Shown one piece after another: positions 30,877 through 39,547 of a stretch of 64,000 bases of DNA. The stretch spans positions 57,777-121,776 of the forward strand of contig NZ_FOVH01000024.1 in the NCBI RefSeq assembly GCF_900115095.1, read 5' to 3'. The position numbers were made by a program, and so were the translations under genes. How positions within the stretch are numbered: position 1 is the first letter of the stretch; each line of letters opens with the position of its first letter. This DNA is from Actinomadura madurae (GTDB lineage: Bacteria > Actinomycetota > Actinomycetes > Streptosporangiales > Streptosporangiaceae). Under the pieces are notes generated by a model. It ran no database searches and had not been told where the DNA came from. It saw only the letters and a program-made list of their open reading frames with translations.

Positions 30877-32215
30877 AACCGGCCGGGTAGTCCTGGAGCG
30901 GTACGCGGTCGGCGGCCCAGGCGGACATGACGGGGGCGAGGACGCGCCAGGCCTCCTCCGCCTCGTCGCCCCGGATGGACAGGGCGGCGTCGCCGTGCAG
31001 GACGTCCAGCAGCAGCCGTCCGTAGGCGGGCAGCTCGGGGGCCTCCATCCGCGCCGTCATGGTGAGCGGGGTGAGGGTGCGCGCACCGGAGCCGATGCCG
31101 GTGAGCCCCAGGGTCATGTTCTCCGGGTCGAGGCCGAAGCGGAGCACGTTGGGCAGCGCCTCCCCCGCGTGGCCGAAGGGCAGGTGCGGGACGGGCCGGA
31201 AGTGGACCGCGACCTCCTTGCGGTCCTCCGCGAGCGCCTTGCCGCTGCGGATCCGGAAGGTCGTCCCGGACCAGCGCCAGCTTTCCAGCCGCAGCTCCAC
31301 CTCGGCGAACGTCTCGGTGCGGCGCCGGGCGTCCACGCCGTCCTCGTCGATGTAGGCGGGGACGTCGCGGTCGCCGACGCGGCCGGCCGTGTAGCGCGCC
31401 CGGCGGGTGCGGCGCAGGACGTCCTCCTCGGTGAGGGGCCGGACCGAGCGCAGCACGTCGATCTTCCGGTCGCGCAGGTCGCGCTCGTCGAGGCTGAGCG
31501 GCGGTTCCATGGCCACCAGGCACAGCACCTGGAGCAGGTGGTTCTGCACCATGTCCCTCAGCGCCCCGACGCCGTCGTAGTAGCCCGCCCGGCCCTCCAG
31601 CGCGAGCGACTCGTCCCAGACGATGTCCACCTCGGAGATGTGCGCGCTGTTCCAGAGGGGCTCCAGGACGCGGTTGGCCAGCCGGCTGCCGAGCAGGTTC
31701 TGGACGGTGGTCATGGCGAGGAAGTGGTCGACGCGGAACACCGCCTGCTCGGGGACGACCTCCGCCAGCAGCCGGTTCAGCTCCACCGCGCTGTCCAGGT
31801 CCTCACCGAACGGCTTCTCCAGGACGATCCGGCTGCCCGGCGGCAGGCCCGCCCCGCGCAGGGCGGTGACGGTGCCGGGGAAGACCGCCGGGGGAAGGGC
31901 GAGGTAGAGGGCGACCGGCCCGTCACCGGCGACGAGGTCGGCGAGGTCGGCGGTGTCGGTGGCGTCCGCCCGGCGGTAGCGGACGGCGCCGGTGAGCCAC
32001 GTCCTGACCTCGGCGGGGGAGGAGCGGTCGTGCCGGTCGAGCTGCCCGGCCGCCCATTCCCGGAACTCCCCGTCGCTCCAGCCCTTCCGGTCGGCGCAGG
32101 TCAGCCGGAACCCGTCGGGGAGGTGCCCGGCGGCCCGCAGGGCGGCCAGCCCGGGGAGCAGGAAGCGGGCGTTGAGGTCGCCCGTGGCGCCGAAGACGAC
32201 GAGCCGGTCGATCAT
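30848..32215 (-). CDS. zwf: Glucose-6-phosphate dehydrogenase, divergent form
   Basis: A 455-residue G6PD with the dinucleotide motif GATGDLNARFLLPGL near the N-terminus, EKPFGEDL, and MVQNHLLQVLCLVAMEPP with the presumed catalytic His. It oxidises glucose 6-phosphate to 6-phosphogluconolactone, making NADPH. The substrate-site motif that normally reads DHYLGKE reads DHFLAMT (residues 163-169), so the Lys that usually contacts the sugar phosphate is missing. It is paired with the GH15 gene upstream on the same strand (28-base gap). This looks like a secondary G6PD paralogue; altered specificity is possible. Confidence 0.8.
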   Translation of the reverse strand: MIDRLVVFGATGDLNARFLLPGLAALRAAGHLPDGFRLTCADRKGWSDGEFREWAAGQLDRHDRSSPAEVRTWLTGAVRYRRADATDTADLADLVAGDGPVALYLALPPAVFPGTVTALRGAGLPPGSRIVLEKPFGEDLDSAVELNRLLAEVVPEQAVFRVDHFLAMTTVQNLLGSRLANRVLEPLWNSAHISEVDIVWDESLALEGRAGYYDGVGALRDMVQNHLLQVLCLVAMEPPLSLDERDLRDRKIDVLRSVRPLTEEDVLRRTRRARYTAGRVGDRDVPAYIDEDGVDARRRTETFAEVELRLESWRWSGTTFRIRSGKALAEDRKEVAVHFRPVPHLPFGHAGEALPNVLRFGLDPENMTLGLTGIGSGARTLTPLTMTARMEAPELPAYGRLLLDVLHGDAALSIRGDEAEEAWRVLAPVMSAWAADRVPLQDYPAGSSGLRRPPR

Positions 32216-32243
32216 GCCCCTGTCCCTTCATGCCGTGGTCCCT

Positions 32244-34073
32244 TCATGCCGTGCCGCCCGCTTCCGCTCGGGCGAGGGTGACGCCGCTGGCGATGATGCC
32301 GATGTGGCTGAACGCCTGGGGGAAGTTGCCCATGAACGTGCCCGTCGACGGGTCGATCTGCTCCGGAAGCAGCCCGAGCGGGCTCGCCCGGGAGCACAGT
32401 GAGGCGTACAGCTCCTGGGCCTGCTCGATGTGGCCTTGCAGGACGAGGTTGTCGACCAGCCAGAAGCTGCACAGCAGGAAGGCGCCCTCGTCGCCGGGCA
32501 GGCCGTCGGGCGACCGGTCGTGCAGGTAGCGGTAGAGCAGGCCGTCCCCCGCGGACAGGCGTTCGGCGATGGCCGAGGTGGTGGCCCTCATTCTCGGGTG
32601 GCCGGCCGGGACGACGTTGCGCAGCGGGAGCGCGAGCAGGCTCGCGTCCAGGCTCCCGCCGCCGTCGAGGTGCTCGCTCAGGCACTGCGCGTCCTCGTCC
32701 CACGACCGCTCAAGGATGAGCCGGCGCAACTCCTCGGCCTTGGCACGCCAGGTGTCGATCGGACCGGGCAGGCTGAGCCGCGCGCCGATGGACGCGGCCC
32801 GGTCCAGCGCCACCTGGCACATCCCGGCCGAGTAGGTGAACACCCGGCCCTCGCTGCGCACCTCCCAGATCCCCTGATCCGGGTGCCGCCACGCGTCCGC
32901 GGCGGTCTCGGTCAGTTCCGCCAGCTTGGACCACAGCGCCGGCTGGAGGTCGCCGCCGGCGAGCAGCCACTGGTCGGCGCAGTCGAGGACCTCCCCGTAG
33001 ATGTCGTGCTGACGCTGGTCCGCGGCGCCGTTGCCCCACCGCACGGGGGACGAGCGCCGGTAGCCCTCCAGGCCGGCGTCCGGGATCTCCTCGGGGACGG
33101 GATCGGCGCGCAGGGTGTACATGATCCGCGGCAGGCGGCCGCTCTCGAAGGCGTCCAGGACCCAGCCGAGGAAGCCGTCCGCCTCGCATCGGAACCCGAC
33201 GCGGCGCAGCGCGAACACGGTGAAGGCGGCGTCCCGGATCCAGGCGTACCGGTAGTCCCAGTTGCGGACCCCGCCGATCGGCGCGGGCAGCGAGGACGTC
33301 GGGGCCGCCACCATGGAGCCGTTGACCCAGTCGTCGCACAGCTTCAACGTGATCGCGGCGCGCCGGACCAGCGGCTCCTGCGGGCCGCCGTAGCCGAAGC
33401 CGCCCATCCAGCGGCGCCACGCCTCGGCGGTCTGGCGCAGCACCGTCCCGGGGTCGAACCGGTGGTGGCGGTGGAGGCGGCCCCAGGAGAGCGTCAGGTC
33501 CAGACGTTCGCCCTCGGTCAGGTCGTGCACGGTGCTCAGCCCGTCCAGCGGGCGGTTGGAGCGCAGATGCAGGCGCAGGTCCGGCCGCCGCGCCGCCCGC
33601 ACCTCCAGCCCGCTGGCCAGAACGCGGGCCTGCGCGCCGTCGCGCGGCCACAGCTCCGCGTGCAGCCGGACGGCACCGTCCAGGACGACCGCTGACCGGA
33701 CGAGCTCGTCCCGGCCCGCCCCCGCGTCGTCGGACAGGTCCGCGCCCGCGCGCAGGCCCAGCGCATCGGTGACCCTGACCAGGCCGGACGGGCCGCGCAG
33801 CTCGGTCACCAGCACCGCCGTGTCGGGCTCGTAGTACTGGCGCGCCTCCCGCAGGTCCGCCACCGTCAGGGTGAAGTGCCCGCCGCGCGCGTGATCCAGG
33901 AGGCCGGACAGCAGCGGTTCGCTGTCGAAGCGGGGCAGGCACAGCCACGGGATCGAACCGTCCAGGGCGACCAGCGCCGCGGTCGTGCCGTCCCCGACCA
34001 GGCCCAGGTCCTCCAGCCGCGGATAGCCCTCCGATCGGCGAACCGGGCGGAACGGTGGATCGGGATGGAGCAT
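32244..34073 (-). CDS. Glycoside hydrolase family 15 protein (trehalase/glucoamylase-like)
   Basis: A 609-residue intracellular GH15 enzyme. An N-terminal beta domain (IEDLGLVGDG-like start, GSIPWLCLPRFDSEPL) is followed by the (alpha/alpha)6 barrel: GGVRNWDYRYAWIRDAAFT, acid WEVR in DQGIWEVRSEGR, and the base in LPEQIDPSTG. Actinobacterial members of this type hydrolyse trehalose or short alpha-glucans, feeding glucose to phosphorylation and then the G6PD encoded next. No signal peptide. A start upstream is excluded by the divergent promoter region. Confidence 0.85.
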   Translation of the reverse strand: MLHPDPPFRPVRRSEGYPRLEDLGLVGDGTTAALVALDGSIPWLCLPRFDSEPLLSGLLDHARGGHFTLTVADLREARQYYEPDTAVLVTELRGPSGLVRVTDALGLRAGADLSDDAGAGRDELVRSAVVLDGAVRLHAELWPRDGAQARVLASGLEVRAARRPDLRLHLRSNRPLDGLSTVHDLTEGERLDLTLSWGRLHRHHRFDPGTVLRQTAEAWRRWMGGFGYGGPQEPLVRRAAITLKLCDDWVNGSMVAAPTSSLPAPIGGVRNWDYRYAWIRDAAFTVFALRRVGFRCEADGFLGWVLDAFESGRLPRIMYTLRADPVPEEIPDAGLEGYRRSSPVRWGNGAADQRQHDIYGEVLDCADQWLLAGGDLQPALWSKLAELTETAADAWRHPDQGIWEVRSEGRVFTYSAGMCQVALDRAASIGARLSLPGPIDTWRAKAEELRRLILERSWDEDAQCLSEHLDGGGSLDASLLALPLRNVVPAGHPRMRATTSAIAERLSAGDGLLYRYLHDRSPDGLPGDEGAFLLCSFWLVDNLVLQGHIEQAQELYASLCSRASPLGLLPEQIDPSTGTFMGNFPQAFSHIGIIASGVTLARAEAGGTA

Positions 34074-34270
34074 GCCGGCCTCCTTCTCACCGACCGCGCC
34101 GCCGACAAGCGACGTGTCCGCTCCGGCCCCGGCTACGCGTGAGCGCGCGGAACTTTGCGATATCCGCAGGACGGAATGGGGTGCAGCCTAGCTGCGGTGA
34201 AGCGGCGATGAAGCTGATCTGAACACGGCTGGTGATCTCATGGTCGCCGGTCGACGAAGGAGACTTGAGA

Positions 34271-34480
34271 ATGCTCGCGAAGCTCGAAGAGCTCGGTGAC
34301 CGCCTGCTCGGCTTGGTGGTCCCCCAGGCGCAGGCGTCCGCCAGGGACACGTGCTGCTGGTATGACGGTGTCTGCGACCGCACCCGCGACTGGTGGTGCT
34401 GCTACACCCCGGGCGGAACCGCACCCGGACGGTGCCCTGCCGGCGCCTACTGCGCCTACTCCAACCCCCACCCCTGCTAG
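34271..34480 (+). CDS. Candidate precursor of a disulfide-rich secreted peptide (RiPP-like)
   Basis: A 69-residue peptide. Residues 1-22 form an amphipathic, partly acidic leader (MLAKLEELGDRLLGLVVPQA) ending in A20-Q21-A22, a signal-peptidase-type AxA site. The predicted core, 23-69, has eight Cys (28, 29, 35, 43, 44, 55, 61, 69), many aromatic residues (CCWYDGVC, WWCCY) and no Lys. The leader is not a Sec signal, so export probably uses the ABC transporter encoded downstream. AAGGAG lies nine bases before the ATG. The following genes encode MauE, a thioredoxin-like protein, the exporter and a signal peptidase, which is what such a peptide would need. No homologue of known function recognised. 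Confidence 0.6.
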   Translation: MLAKLEELGDRLLGLVVPQAQASARDTCCWYDGVCDRTRDWWCCYTPGGTAPGRCPAGAYCAYSNPHPC

Positions 34481-34501
34481 TCCCGCGTCAAAGGGTGTGT
34501 G

Positions 34502-35074
34502 ATGGCGTACGTCGCGCTGGGGTGCCGCTGCATGGTCGGGCTGGTGTTCGCCGCCTCGGTCCTGGGCAAGCTTCGCGGCCGCGAGTCCTACGCCCGGTTC
34601 GTGGCGGCCGCCGGCCGGCTGGGACCGGGGTGGGTGCTCTCCCGGATCCCGGCACCCGTGGTGGCCGGTGGTGTGATCGCGGCTGAAGCGGCGGTGCTGG
34701 TGCTCCTGGTGCCGCCGGGGACGGCGTGGATCGGTTTCGCCCTCGCCGGTCTTCTGGCGATGGCCTTCGCCGTGGCGGTCCTGGCCGCGCTGCGGCGCGG
34801 GGATCGCGCACCCTGCCAGTGCTTCGGGGGCTCGGACCGGCCGGTCAGCGGGGTGCATCTGGTCCGGAACGGCGTGCTCGCCGCTGCCGCCGCCCTCGGA
34901 ACGACCGCCGGCGCGGTCGCGGCCGGGCCGCTGGAGCCGGCGGGCGGCGTCATCGCCGCGGTCGCCGGTGCCGTGGTCGCCGCCTTCGTGGTGACCGCCG
35001 ACGACCTTGCCGGACTGTTCCGTCCCGTGGTGTCTCCAGAAGGACACCACGCCACGAAAGGATTCTCGCGTTGA
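34502..35074 (+). CDS. MauE/DoxX-family redox-associated membrane protein
   Basis: A 190-residue membrane protein with four or five helices. It has the MauE pattern: FAASVLGKLRGRESYARF near the N-terminus and the conserved APCQCFGGS, a Cys-x-Cys pair after helix 3. MauE proteins support disulfide formation in partner proteins, as in methylamine dehydrogenase light-chain maturation. Here the partner is probably the 8-Cys peptide encoded 22 bases upstream. ATG 34502 (AAAGGG upstream) is preferred over GTG 34499. It ends in a TGATG overlap with the next gene. Confidence 0.8.
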   Translation: MAYVALGCRCMVGLVFAASVLGKLRGRESYARFVAAAGRLGPGWVLSRIPAPVVAGGVIAAEAAVLVLLVPPGTAWIGFALAGLLAMAFAVAVLAALRRGDRAPCQCFGGSDRPVSGVHLVRNGVLAAAAALGTTAGAVAAGPLEPAGGVIAAVAGAVVAAFVVTADDLAGLFRPVVSPEGHHATKGFSR

Positions 35075-35622
35075 TGCCCTTCGTCGCGGCGCTGGCCCTC
35101 CTGGCACTCGCGGTCTGCCTGCTGGACCTGGTCCTCACGCTCGGCGTCGTCCGCCGGCTCCGGCACCACACCGAGCTGATCTCGAACCTGTCGTCCGGGG
35201 GACGGCGGCCCTACGCGATCCTCGACGAGGGGGAGACCGCCGGGTCGTTCGAGGCCGTCGCCACCACCGGCGAGCCGGTGTCCCGGGACGGGCTCTCCGG
35301 CCTGACCCTGATCGGCGCCCTCGCGCCGGGGTGCAGTGCCTGCGAGGAGAAGCTGCCCGCTTTCATCGATTACGCGAGGACGTTCTCCGGTGGACGCGAC
35401 CAGGTGATCGCCCTCGTCGTGGGATCGGAGGACGAGACGGAGACCTACCGCGAGCGGCTGGAGCCGGTCGCCCGGGTCGTCGTCGAGCCGCCGGTGACCG
35501 GTGAGATCGGCACGGCGCTGGGGCTGGGCTCCTTCCCCGCGTTCGGCATCTTCGACGAGTCCGGGACCGTGGTCACCAGCGGCATGGAGCTGAACCGCTC
35601 GGCCTCCGCCGCCGGAGTGTGA
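35074..35622 (+). CDS. Membrane-anchored thioredoxin-like protein (MauD/TlpA type)
   Basis: A 182-residue protein with an N-terminal membrane helix (FVAALALLALAVCLLDLVLTL) and an extracytoplasmic thioredoxin-like domain. The active site is Cys87-Ser-Ala-Cys90 in ALAPGCSACEEKLPAF; FPAFGIFDESGTVV supplies the cis-Pro region. MauD proteins work with MauE to make or reshuffle disulfides. Its start overlaps the MauE stop, so the two are made together, most likely to oxidise the Cys-rich peptide. GAAAGGA precedes the ATG. Confidence 0.8.
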   Translation: MPFVAALALLALAVCLLDLVLTLGVVRRLRHHTELISNLSSGGRRPYAILDEGETAGSFEAVATTGEPVSRDGLSGLTLIGALAPGCSACEEKLPAFIDYARTFSGGRDQVIALVVGSEDETETYRERLEPVARVVVEPPVTGEIGTALGLGSFPAFGIFDESGTVVTSGMELNRSASAAGV

Positions 35623-35631
35623 CCGCCGCTC

Positions 35632-37515
35632 ATGCGCGACACCCAGGGCGAGGTCAGGACCGGGGTCAGAGCCGGTGCTGCCAGGATCAGGGGCGCCCTG
35701 GGGCTGGCCTGGCGCGCCGGCCGCCACCAGATCCTCGGCTACGGGGCGCTCGAACTGGTCGCGGCGCTGGTGCCGGTCTCGGTGGCGTGGCTGACCAAGC
35801 TCGCGCTGGACGCCATAACGGGGCCGCCCGCGAGCGGTTCGGCGCTGGCCTGGATGGGCGGCGGGCTCCTGGTCGCGGGGCTGGCCGTCGCCGTCCTGCC
35901 GCAGATGTCGTTCTACATCCGGCAGGAGCTCGAACGCCGGATCGGCCTGACCGCCCAGGACCGGCTCTTCGCGGCGGTCGAGCGGCTCCCCGGCCTGGCC
36001 AGGTTCGAGAACCCGGCGTTCCTGGACCGGCTGGCGATGGCCCAGGGAGCCGGTGGCCGCGCCCCCGCGATGCTCGTCTTCGGTGTGCTGACCGTCTGCC
36101 GCGGCGCGATCACCATCGTCGCGTTCCTCGGCTCGCTGCTGCTGATCAGCCGCTGGCTGACGCTGGCGGTGACGCTCGCGGCCGTCCCGGCACTGGTCGC
36201 CCACCTGCATCTGTCCCGGCTCCGCGCGGGGATGATGTGGCGGATCACCCCGATGGAGCGGCGTGAGGCCTTCTTCCAGCGGCTGCTGAGCAGCGTCCAG
36301 GCGGCCAAGGAACTCCGCCTGTTCGGGACCGCCCGGTACTTCCGCGAACTGATGACCGCGCAGCGGCAGGAGGCCAACGCGCAGCGGCGCCGGATGGACC
36401 GGCGCGACCTGCTCACCCAGTCCGGGCTGGGAGTCCTGGCCGCCGGGATCTCCGGGGCAGGGCTGCTGTGGGCGCTTTTCACCGCCCGGTCCGGTGGACT
36501 CACGGCCGGTGACATACCGCTGCTCATCGCCTCGGTAGCGGGCGTCCAGGCCGCCGCGACCTCCCTGGTGAGCAACGTGACCCAGGTCGACCACCAGTTG
36601 TTGCTCTTCGACCATTACCTCACCGTCACCGGAAGTGAGCCGGATCTGCCGGTGCCTGCCGGAGCGCGGGCGACACCGCCGTTGCGTCGAGGCATCGAGC
36701 TGCGCGGGGTGTGGTTTCGCTACTCGTCGGAGCACCCCTGGGCGCTGCGCGATGTGAACCTCACGATTCCGCACGGCCGGTCGGTGGGCCTGGTGGGCCG
36801 CAACGGTGCTGGCAAGAGCACGCTGGTCAAGCTGCTGTGCCGGTTCTACGACCCCGAGCGCGGCGCGATCCTGTGGGACGGGGTGGACCTGCGCGACATC
36901 GACCCGGCCGACCTGCGGTCACGGATCGGCGTGGTGTTCCAGGACTACATGGAGTACGACCTGACCGCGGCCGACAACATCGGGCTCGGCGACCTCCGCG
37001 ACCGGGACCGCGACCGCGTGCAGGCCGCGGCTCGCAAGGCCGGCGTTCACGACGCTCTCGCCGCACTGCCCCGCGGCTACGACACGCCGCTGTCGCGCCT
37101 GTTCTCCACGAAGCTGTTCTCGCCGGACCTCGGAGACGATGACAGGGACCCCGAGGTCGGTGTCCCTCTGTCCGGGGGACAGTGGCAGCGGCTGGCGCTG
37201 GCCCGCGCCTTCCTGCGCGACCAGCGCGACCTGCTGATCCTCGACGAGCCCAGCTCCGGCCTGGACGCCGAAGCCGAGCACGAGATCCACACACGTTTGC
37301 GCGAGCACCGCGCGGGCCGGACCAGCGTGCTGATCTCGCACCGGCTCGCGGCCGTCCGCGACGCCGACCTGCTCGTCGTCCTCGACCAGGGACGGATCGT
37401 GGAACAGGGCGGCCATGCCGAGCTGATGGCGGCGGACGGCAGGTACGCCCAGCTGTTCACCTTGCAGGCGAGCGGCTACCAGCCGGACCCGGCCATGGAC
37501 GTGCCCACGCCATGA
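35632..37515 (+). CDS. ABC exporter, fused permease-ATPase (peptide/lantibiotic type)
   Basis: A 627-residue half-exporter with six membrane helices (about 30-320) and an ATPase domain: Walker A GRNGAGKST, LSGGQWQRLALARAFLR, LLILDEPSSGLDAEAEHE, LISHRLAAVRDAD. No N-terminal C39 peptidase domain, so leader removal must be done by another protease, here the S26 peptidase encoded next. An insert rich in Asp (LFSPDLGDDDRDPEVG) precedes the signature motif, as in several lantibiotic-type exporters. It probably exports the Cys-rich peptide. Overlaps the next gene by 4 bp. Confidence 0.8.
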   Translation: MRDTQGEVRTGVRAGAARIRGALGLAWRAGRHQILGYGALELVAALVPVSVAWLTKLALDAITGPPASGSALAWMGGGLLVAGLAVAVLPQMSFYIRQELERRIGLTAQDRLFAAVERLPGLARFENPAFLDRLAMAQGAGGRAPAMLVFGVLTVCRGAITIVAFLGSLLLISRWLTLAVTLAAVPALVAHLHLSRLRAGMMWRITPMERREAFFQRLLSSVQAAKELRLFGTARYFRELMTAQRQEANAQRRRMDRRDLLTQSGLGVLAAGISGAGLLWALFTARSGGLTAGDIPLLIASVAGVQAAATSLVSNVTQVDHQLLLFDHYLTVTGSEPDLPVPAGARATPPLRRGIELRGVWFRYSSEHPWALRDVNLTIPHGRSVGLVGRNGAGKSTLVKLLCRFYDPERGAILWDGVDLRDIDPADLRSRIGVVFQDYMEYDLTAADNIGLGDLRDRDRDRVQAAARKAGVHDALAALPRGYDTPLSRLFSTKLFSPDLGDDDRDPEVGVPLSGGQWQRLALARAFLRDQRDLLILDEPSSGLDAEAEHEIHTRLREHRAGRTSVLISHRLAAVRDADLLVVLDQGRIVEQGGHAELMAADGRYAQLFTLQASGYQPDPAMDVPTP

Positions 37516-38006
37516 CCGGGACCGTGCTCGCCGCCGCAGCCGCGCTCGCCGGGACCGCCGCGCTCATCGCCTGGCTGCGCCGCCGCTACGTCGTCATCGA
37601 CGTCGACGGCCAGAGCATGCGGCCCACGCTCGACGCGGGCGACCGCGTCCTGGTCCGCCGCCGGTCGCTGCGGCACGTCCGGGCCGGCGACATCGTCGTG
37701 GTCGAGAACACCGCTCGCCAAGGGACGGACCGCCGCCCGAGCGCCGCCGCACACGGACGCCGGGGCGGCTCCGGCCACGCCTGGGTGATCAAGCGGGCGG
37801 CGGCCGTGCCCGGCGACCCGGTGCCCGCGTCGCTGGCCGCCAGGGTGTCGGCCCCCGCCGGTACCCCCGTACCGGACGGCCGCATGCTCATCCTGGGCGA
37901 CAACACCATGGCGAGCTTCGACTCCCGCCACTACGGCTACCTTTCCGGAGCCGGCGTGCTCGGTGTCGTCATACGCCGCCTGAAGGCTCCGGGAAAGACC
38001 GGCTGA
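37512..38006 (+). CDS. S26 family signal peptidase
   Basis: A 164-residue type I signal peptidase with one N-terminal membrane helix. The catalytic dyad is Ser35 (VDGQSMRPTL) and Lys94 (WVIKRAAAVPGD), and the C-terminal box is MLILGDNTMASFDSRHYG. Type I peptidases cut after AxA. The peptide encoded at 34271 has AQA at 20-22, and the exporter lacks its own peptidase, so this is the likely maturation protease of the locus rather than the general LepB. It closes the five-gene unit and converges on the ligase gene. Confidence 0.85.
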   Translation: MTGTVLAAAAALAGTAALIAWLRRRYVVIDVDGQSMRPTLDAGDRVLVRRRSLRHVRAGDIVVVENTARQGTDRRPSAAAHGRRGGSGHAWVIKRAAAVPGDPVPASLAARVSAPAGTPVPDGRMLILGDNTMASFDSRHYGYLSGAGVLGVVIRRLKAPGKTG

Positions 38007-38014
38007 CCTCTTGG

Positions 38015-39547
38015 TCACCAGCCCGGCCAACCCTGCCGCAGTTCCTTCTTGTCGATCTTCCCCACCGCCGTCACCGGCAGCGACGCGACGAGGACGACCC
38101 GCTTGGGACGCTTGTAGGCGCTCAGGGCTTCGCGGGCCACGGCCTGAATCGCCTCGGCCGTCACGTCGGACCGCTCGGGCACGACGAACGCGACGACGGC
38201 CTCGCCCCAGTCCGGGTGCGGGACGCCGGTGACGGCCGCCTCCTGCACGCCGGGGACCCGGACGAGCGCCTGCTCGACCTCGGTGGAGTACACGTTGAGC
38301 CCACCGGTGATGATCATGTCGTTCTTGCGGTCCACGAGGTACAGGTAGCCGTCCTCGTCGAGGTAGCCGAGGTCGCCGGTGTGCAGCCAGCCGTCGCGCA
38401 GGGCCTCGGCGGTCTCCGGCTCCCGGCCCAGGTAGCCGATCATCGTGTACGGCGCGCGGGCGACGACCTCCCCGACCTCGCCCGGCTCGCATGCCGACCC
38501 GTCCTCCTTGCGCACCTCGACCCGGGCCATCACCACCGGCTGGCCGCAGCTGGCGAGGCGGCGCACGTCCCGTCCCTCGACGCGGTGGTCGTCGCGGCGC
38601 AGGCGGGTCAGGAAGTTCGGCGCCTCCGACTGCGCGTACAGCTGCACGAACACCGGCCCGAACCTGCGCAGGCCGTCCCGGAGCCGTTCGAGGCTGATCG
38701 GCGCGGCGCCGTACAGGATGGTGCGCACCGAACTCGTGTCGATGTCCGCGCGGGCGGCCACCGCGTCGATCAGCCTGTAGATCATCGTCGGCACCATGAA
38801 CAGGTAGGTGACCCGGTCGCGGGAGATGCGGTCGAGGACCACCTCGATGTCGAAGCCCTGCTCGACGAACACCGACGCCCCCTTGGAGAGCGCGGCCTGC
38901 AGCAGGAAGCCGGCGCTGTGCGGCAGCGGCGACGTCAGCAGCAGCACGTCCGCGGCGCCGAGCTCCATCTCGACCAGGTGCGAGAGCAGGTTCGCCGCGA
39001 TCCCGCGCTGCGTGTGCAGCACGCCCTTCGGCCGTCCCGTCGTGCCGCCGGTGTACATGATCAGCGCCAGCGCGTCCGGCGGCACGGGCGGCTCGGCGGC
39101 GAGCGGCGCGTGGCTCACCGCGGCGTCCCAGGATCCCGGGCCGGCCCCGCCGCCGCGGACCACGACCAGCGGATCGGCGCCGTGCTCGCGCGCGGCCCCG
39201 ATCACGTCGAGCCGGTCCGCCTCGATCAGGCACACCCGCGCGCCGGAGTCCGCCAGGATGTACGCCTGCTCCTCGGTCGACAGCATCAGGTTCAGCGGGA
39301 CCTTCGCCGCCCCGAGCAGCGCGATGGCGAGGTCGGCCACCACGTACTCGGCGCCGTTCCGCAGGATGATCGCGACCGGGTCGCCCGGCCCGGTGCCGAG
39401 CTCGGCGAGGTGGCCCGCGACCGCCCGCGACGCGCGCTCCAGGTCCGCGTACGTCCAGGTCTCGCCGCCTGCCACCACGGCGCGGCGCGATCCGTGGCGC
39501 CGGATCGCCGCCGAGAGGTAGTCCCGCAGGATCGCCTCAGTGGTCAC
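38015..39547 (-). CDS. AMP-dependent acyl-CoA synthetase/ligase
   Basis: A 510-residue ANL-superfamily adenylating enzyme with P-loop motif MYTGGTTGRPKGVL, core motif YAQSEAPN, hinge YLVDRKNDMIITGGLNVYSTEVEQ, and C-terminal KIDKKELR with the catalytic Lys. It activates a carboxylic acid as AMP ester then CoA thioester. It is the last gene of a long minus-strand operon with a Liv-type importer, so the substrate is probably the imported acid. Fatty, aryl or cyclic acids are all possible. Overlaps the decarboxylase-family gene by 11 bp. Confidence 0.8.
   Translation of the reverse strand: MTTEAILRDYLSAAIRRHGSRRAVVAGGETWTYADLERASRAVAGHLAELGTGPGDPVAIILRNGAEYVVADLAIALLGAAKVPLNLMLSTEEQAYILADSGARVCLIEADRLDVIGAAREHGADPLVVVRGGGAGPGSWDAAVSHAPLAAEPPVPPDALALIMYTGGTTGRPKGVLHTQRGIAANLLSHLVEMELGAADVLLLTSPLPHSAGFLLQAALSKGASVFVEQGFDIEVVLDRISRDRVTYLFMVPTMIYRLIDAVAARADIDTSSVRTILYGAAPISLERLRDGLRRFGPVFVQLYAQSEAPNFLTRLRRDDHRVEGRDVRRLASCGQPVVMARVEVRKEDGSACEPGEVGEVVARAPYTMIGYLGREPETAEALRDGWLHTGDLGYLDEDGYLYLVDRKNDMIITGGLNVYSTEVEQALVRVPGVQEAAVTGVPHPDWGEAVVAFVVPERSDVTAEAIQAVAREALSAYKRPKRVVLVASLPVTAVGKIDKKELRQGWPGW

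Noticed and set aside
34183..34195. GCAGC-CTA-GCTGC inverted repeat before the peptide locus
   Set aside because: Only 5-base arms in GC-rich DNA and no matching promoter boxes; too weak to call an operator.
34502..35622. Methylamine dehydrogenase operon suggested by MauE and a MauD-like protein
   Set aside because: No mauA/mauB subunit or mauG gene is near; the ABC exporter, signal peptidase and Cys-rich peptide point to a different role.
38004..38017. TGACCTCTTGGTCA, sharing GACCTCTT with the candidate FadR-type sites
   Set aside because: It lies between two convergent stop codons, not at a promoter, and its flanks do not fit the 16-bp motif. It shows that the core alone can occur by chance.
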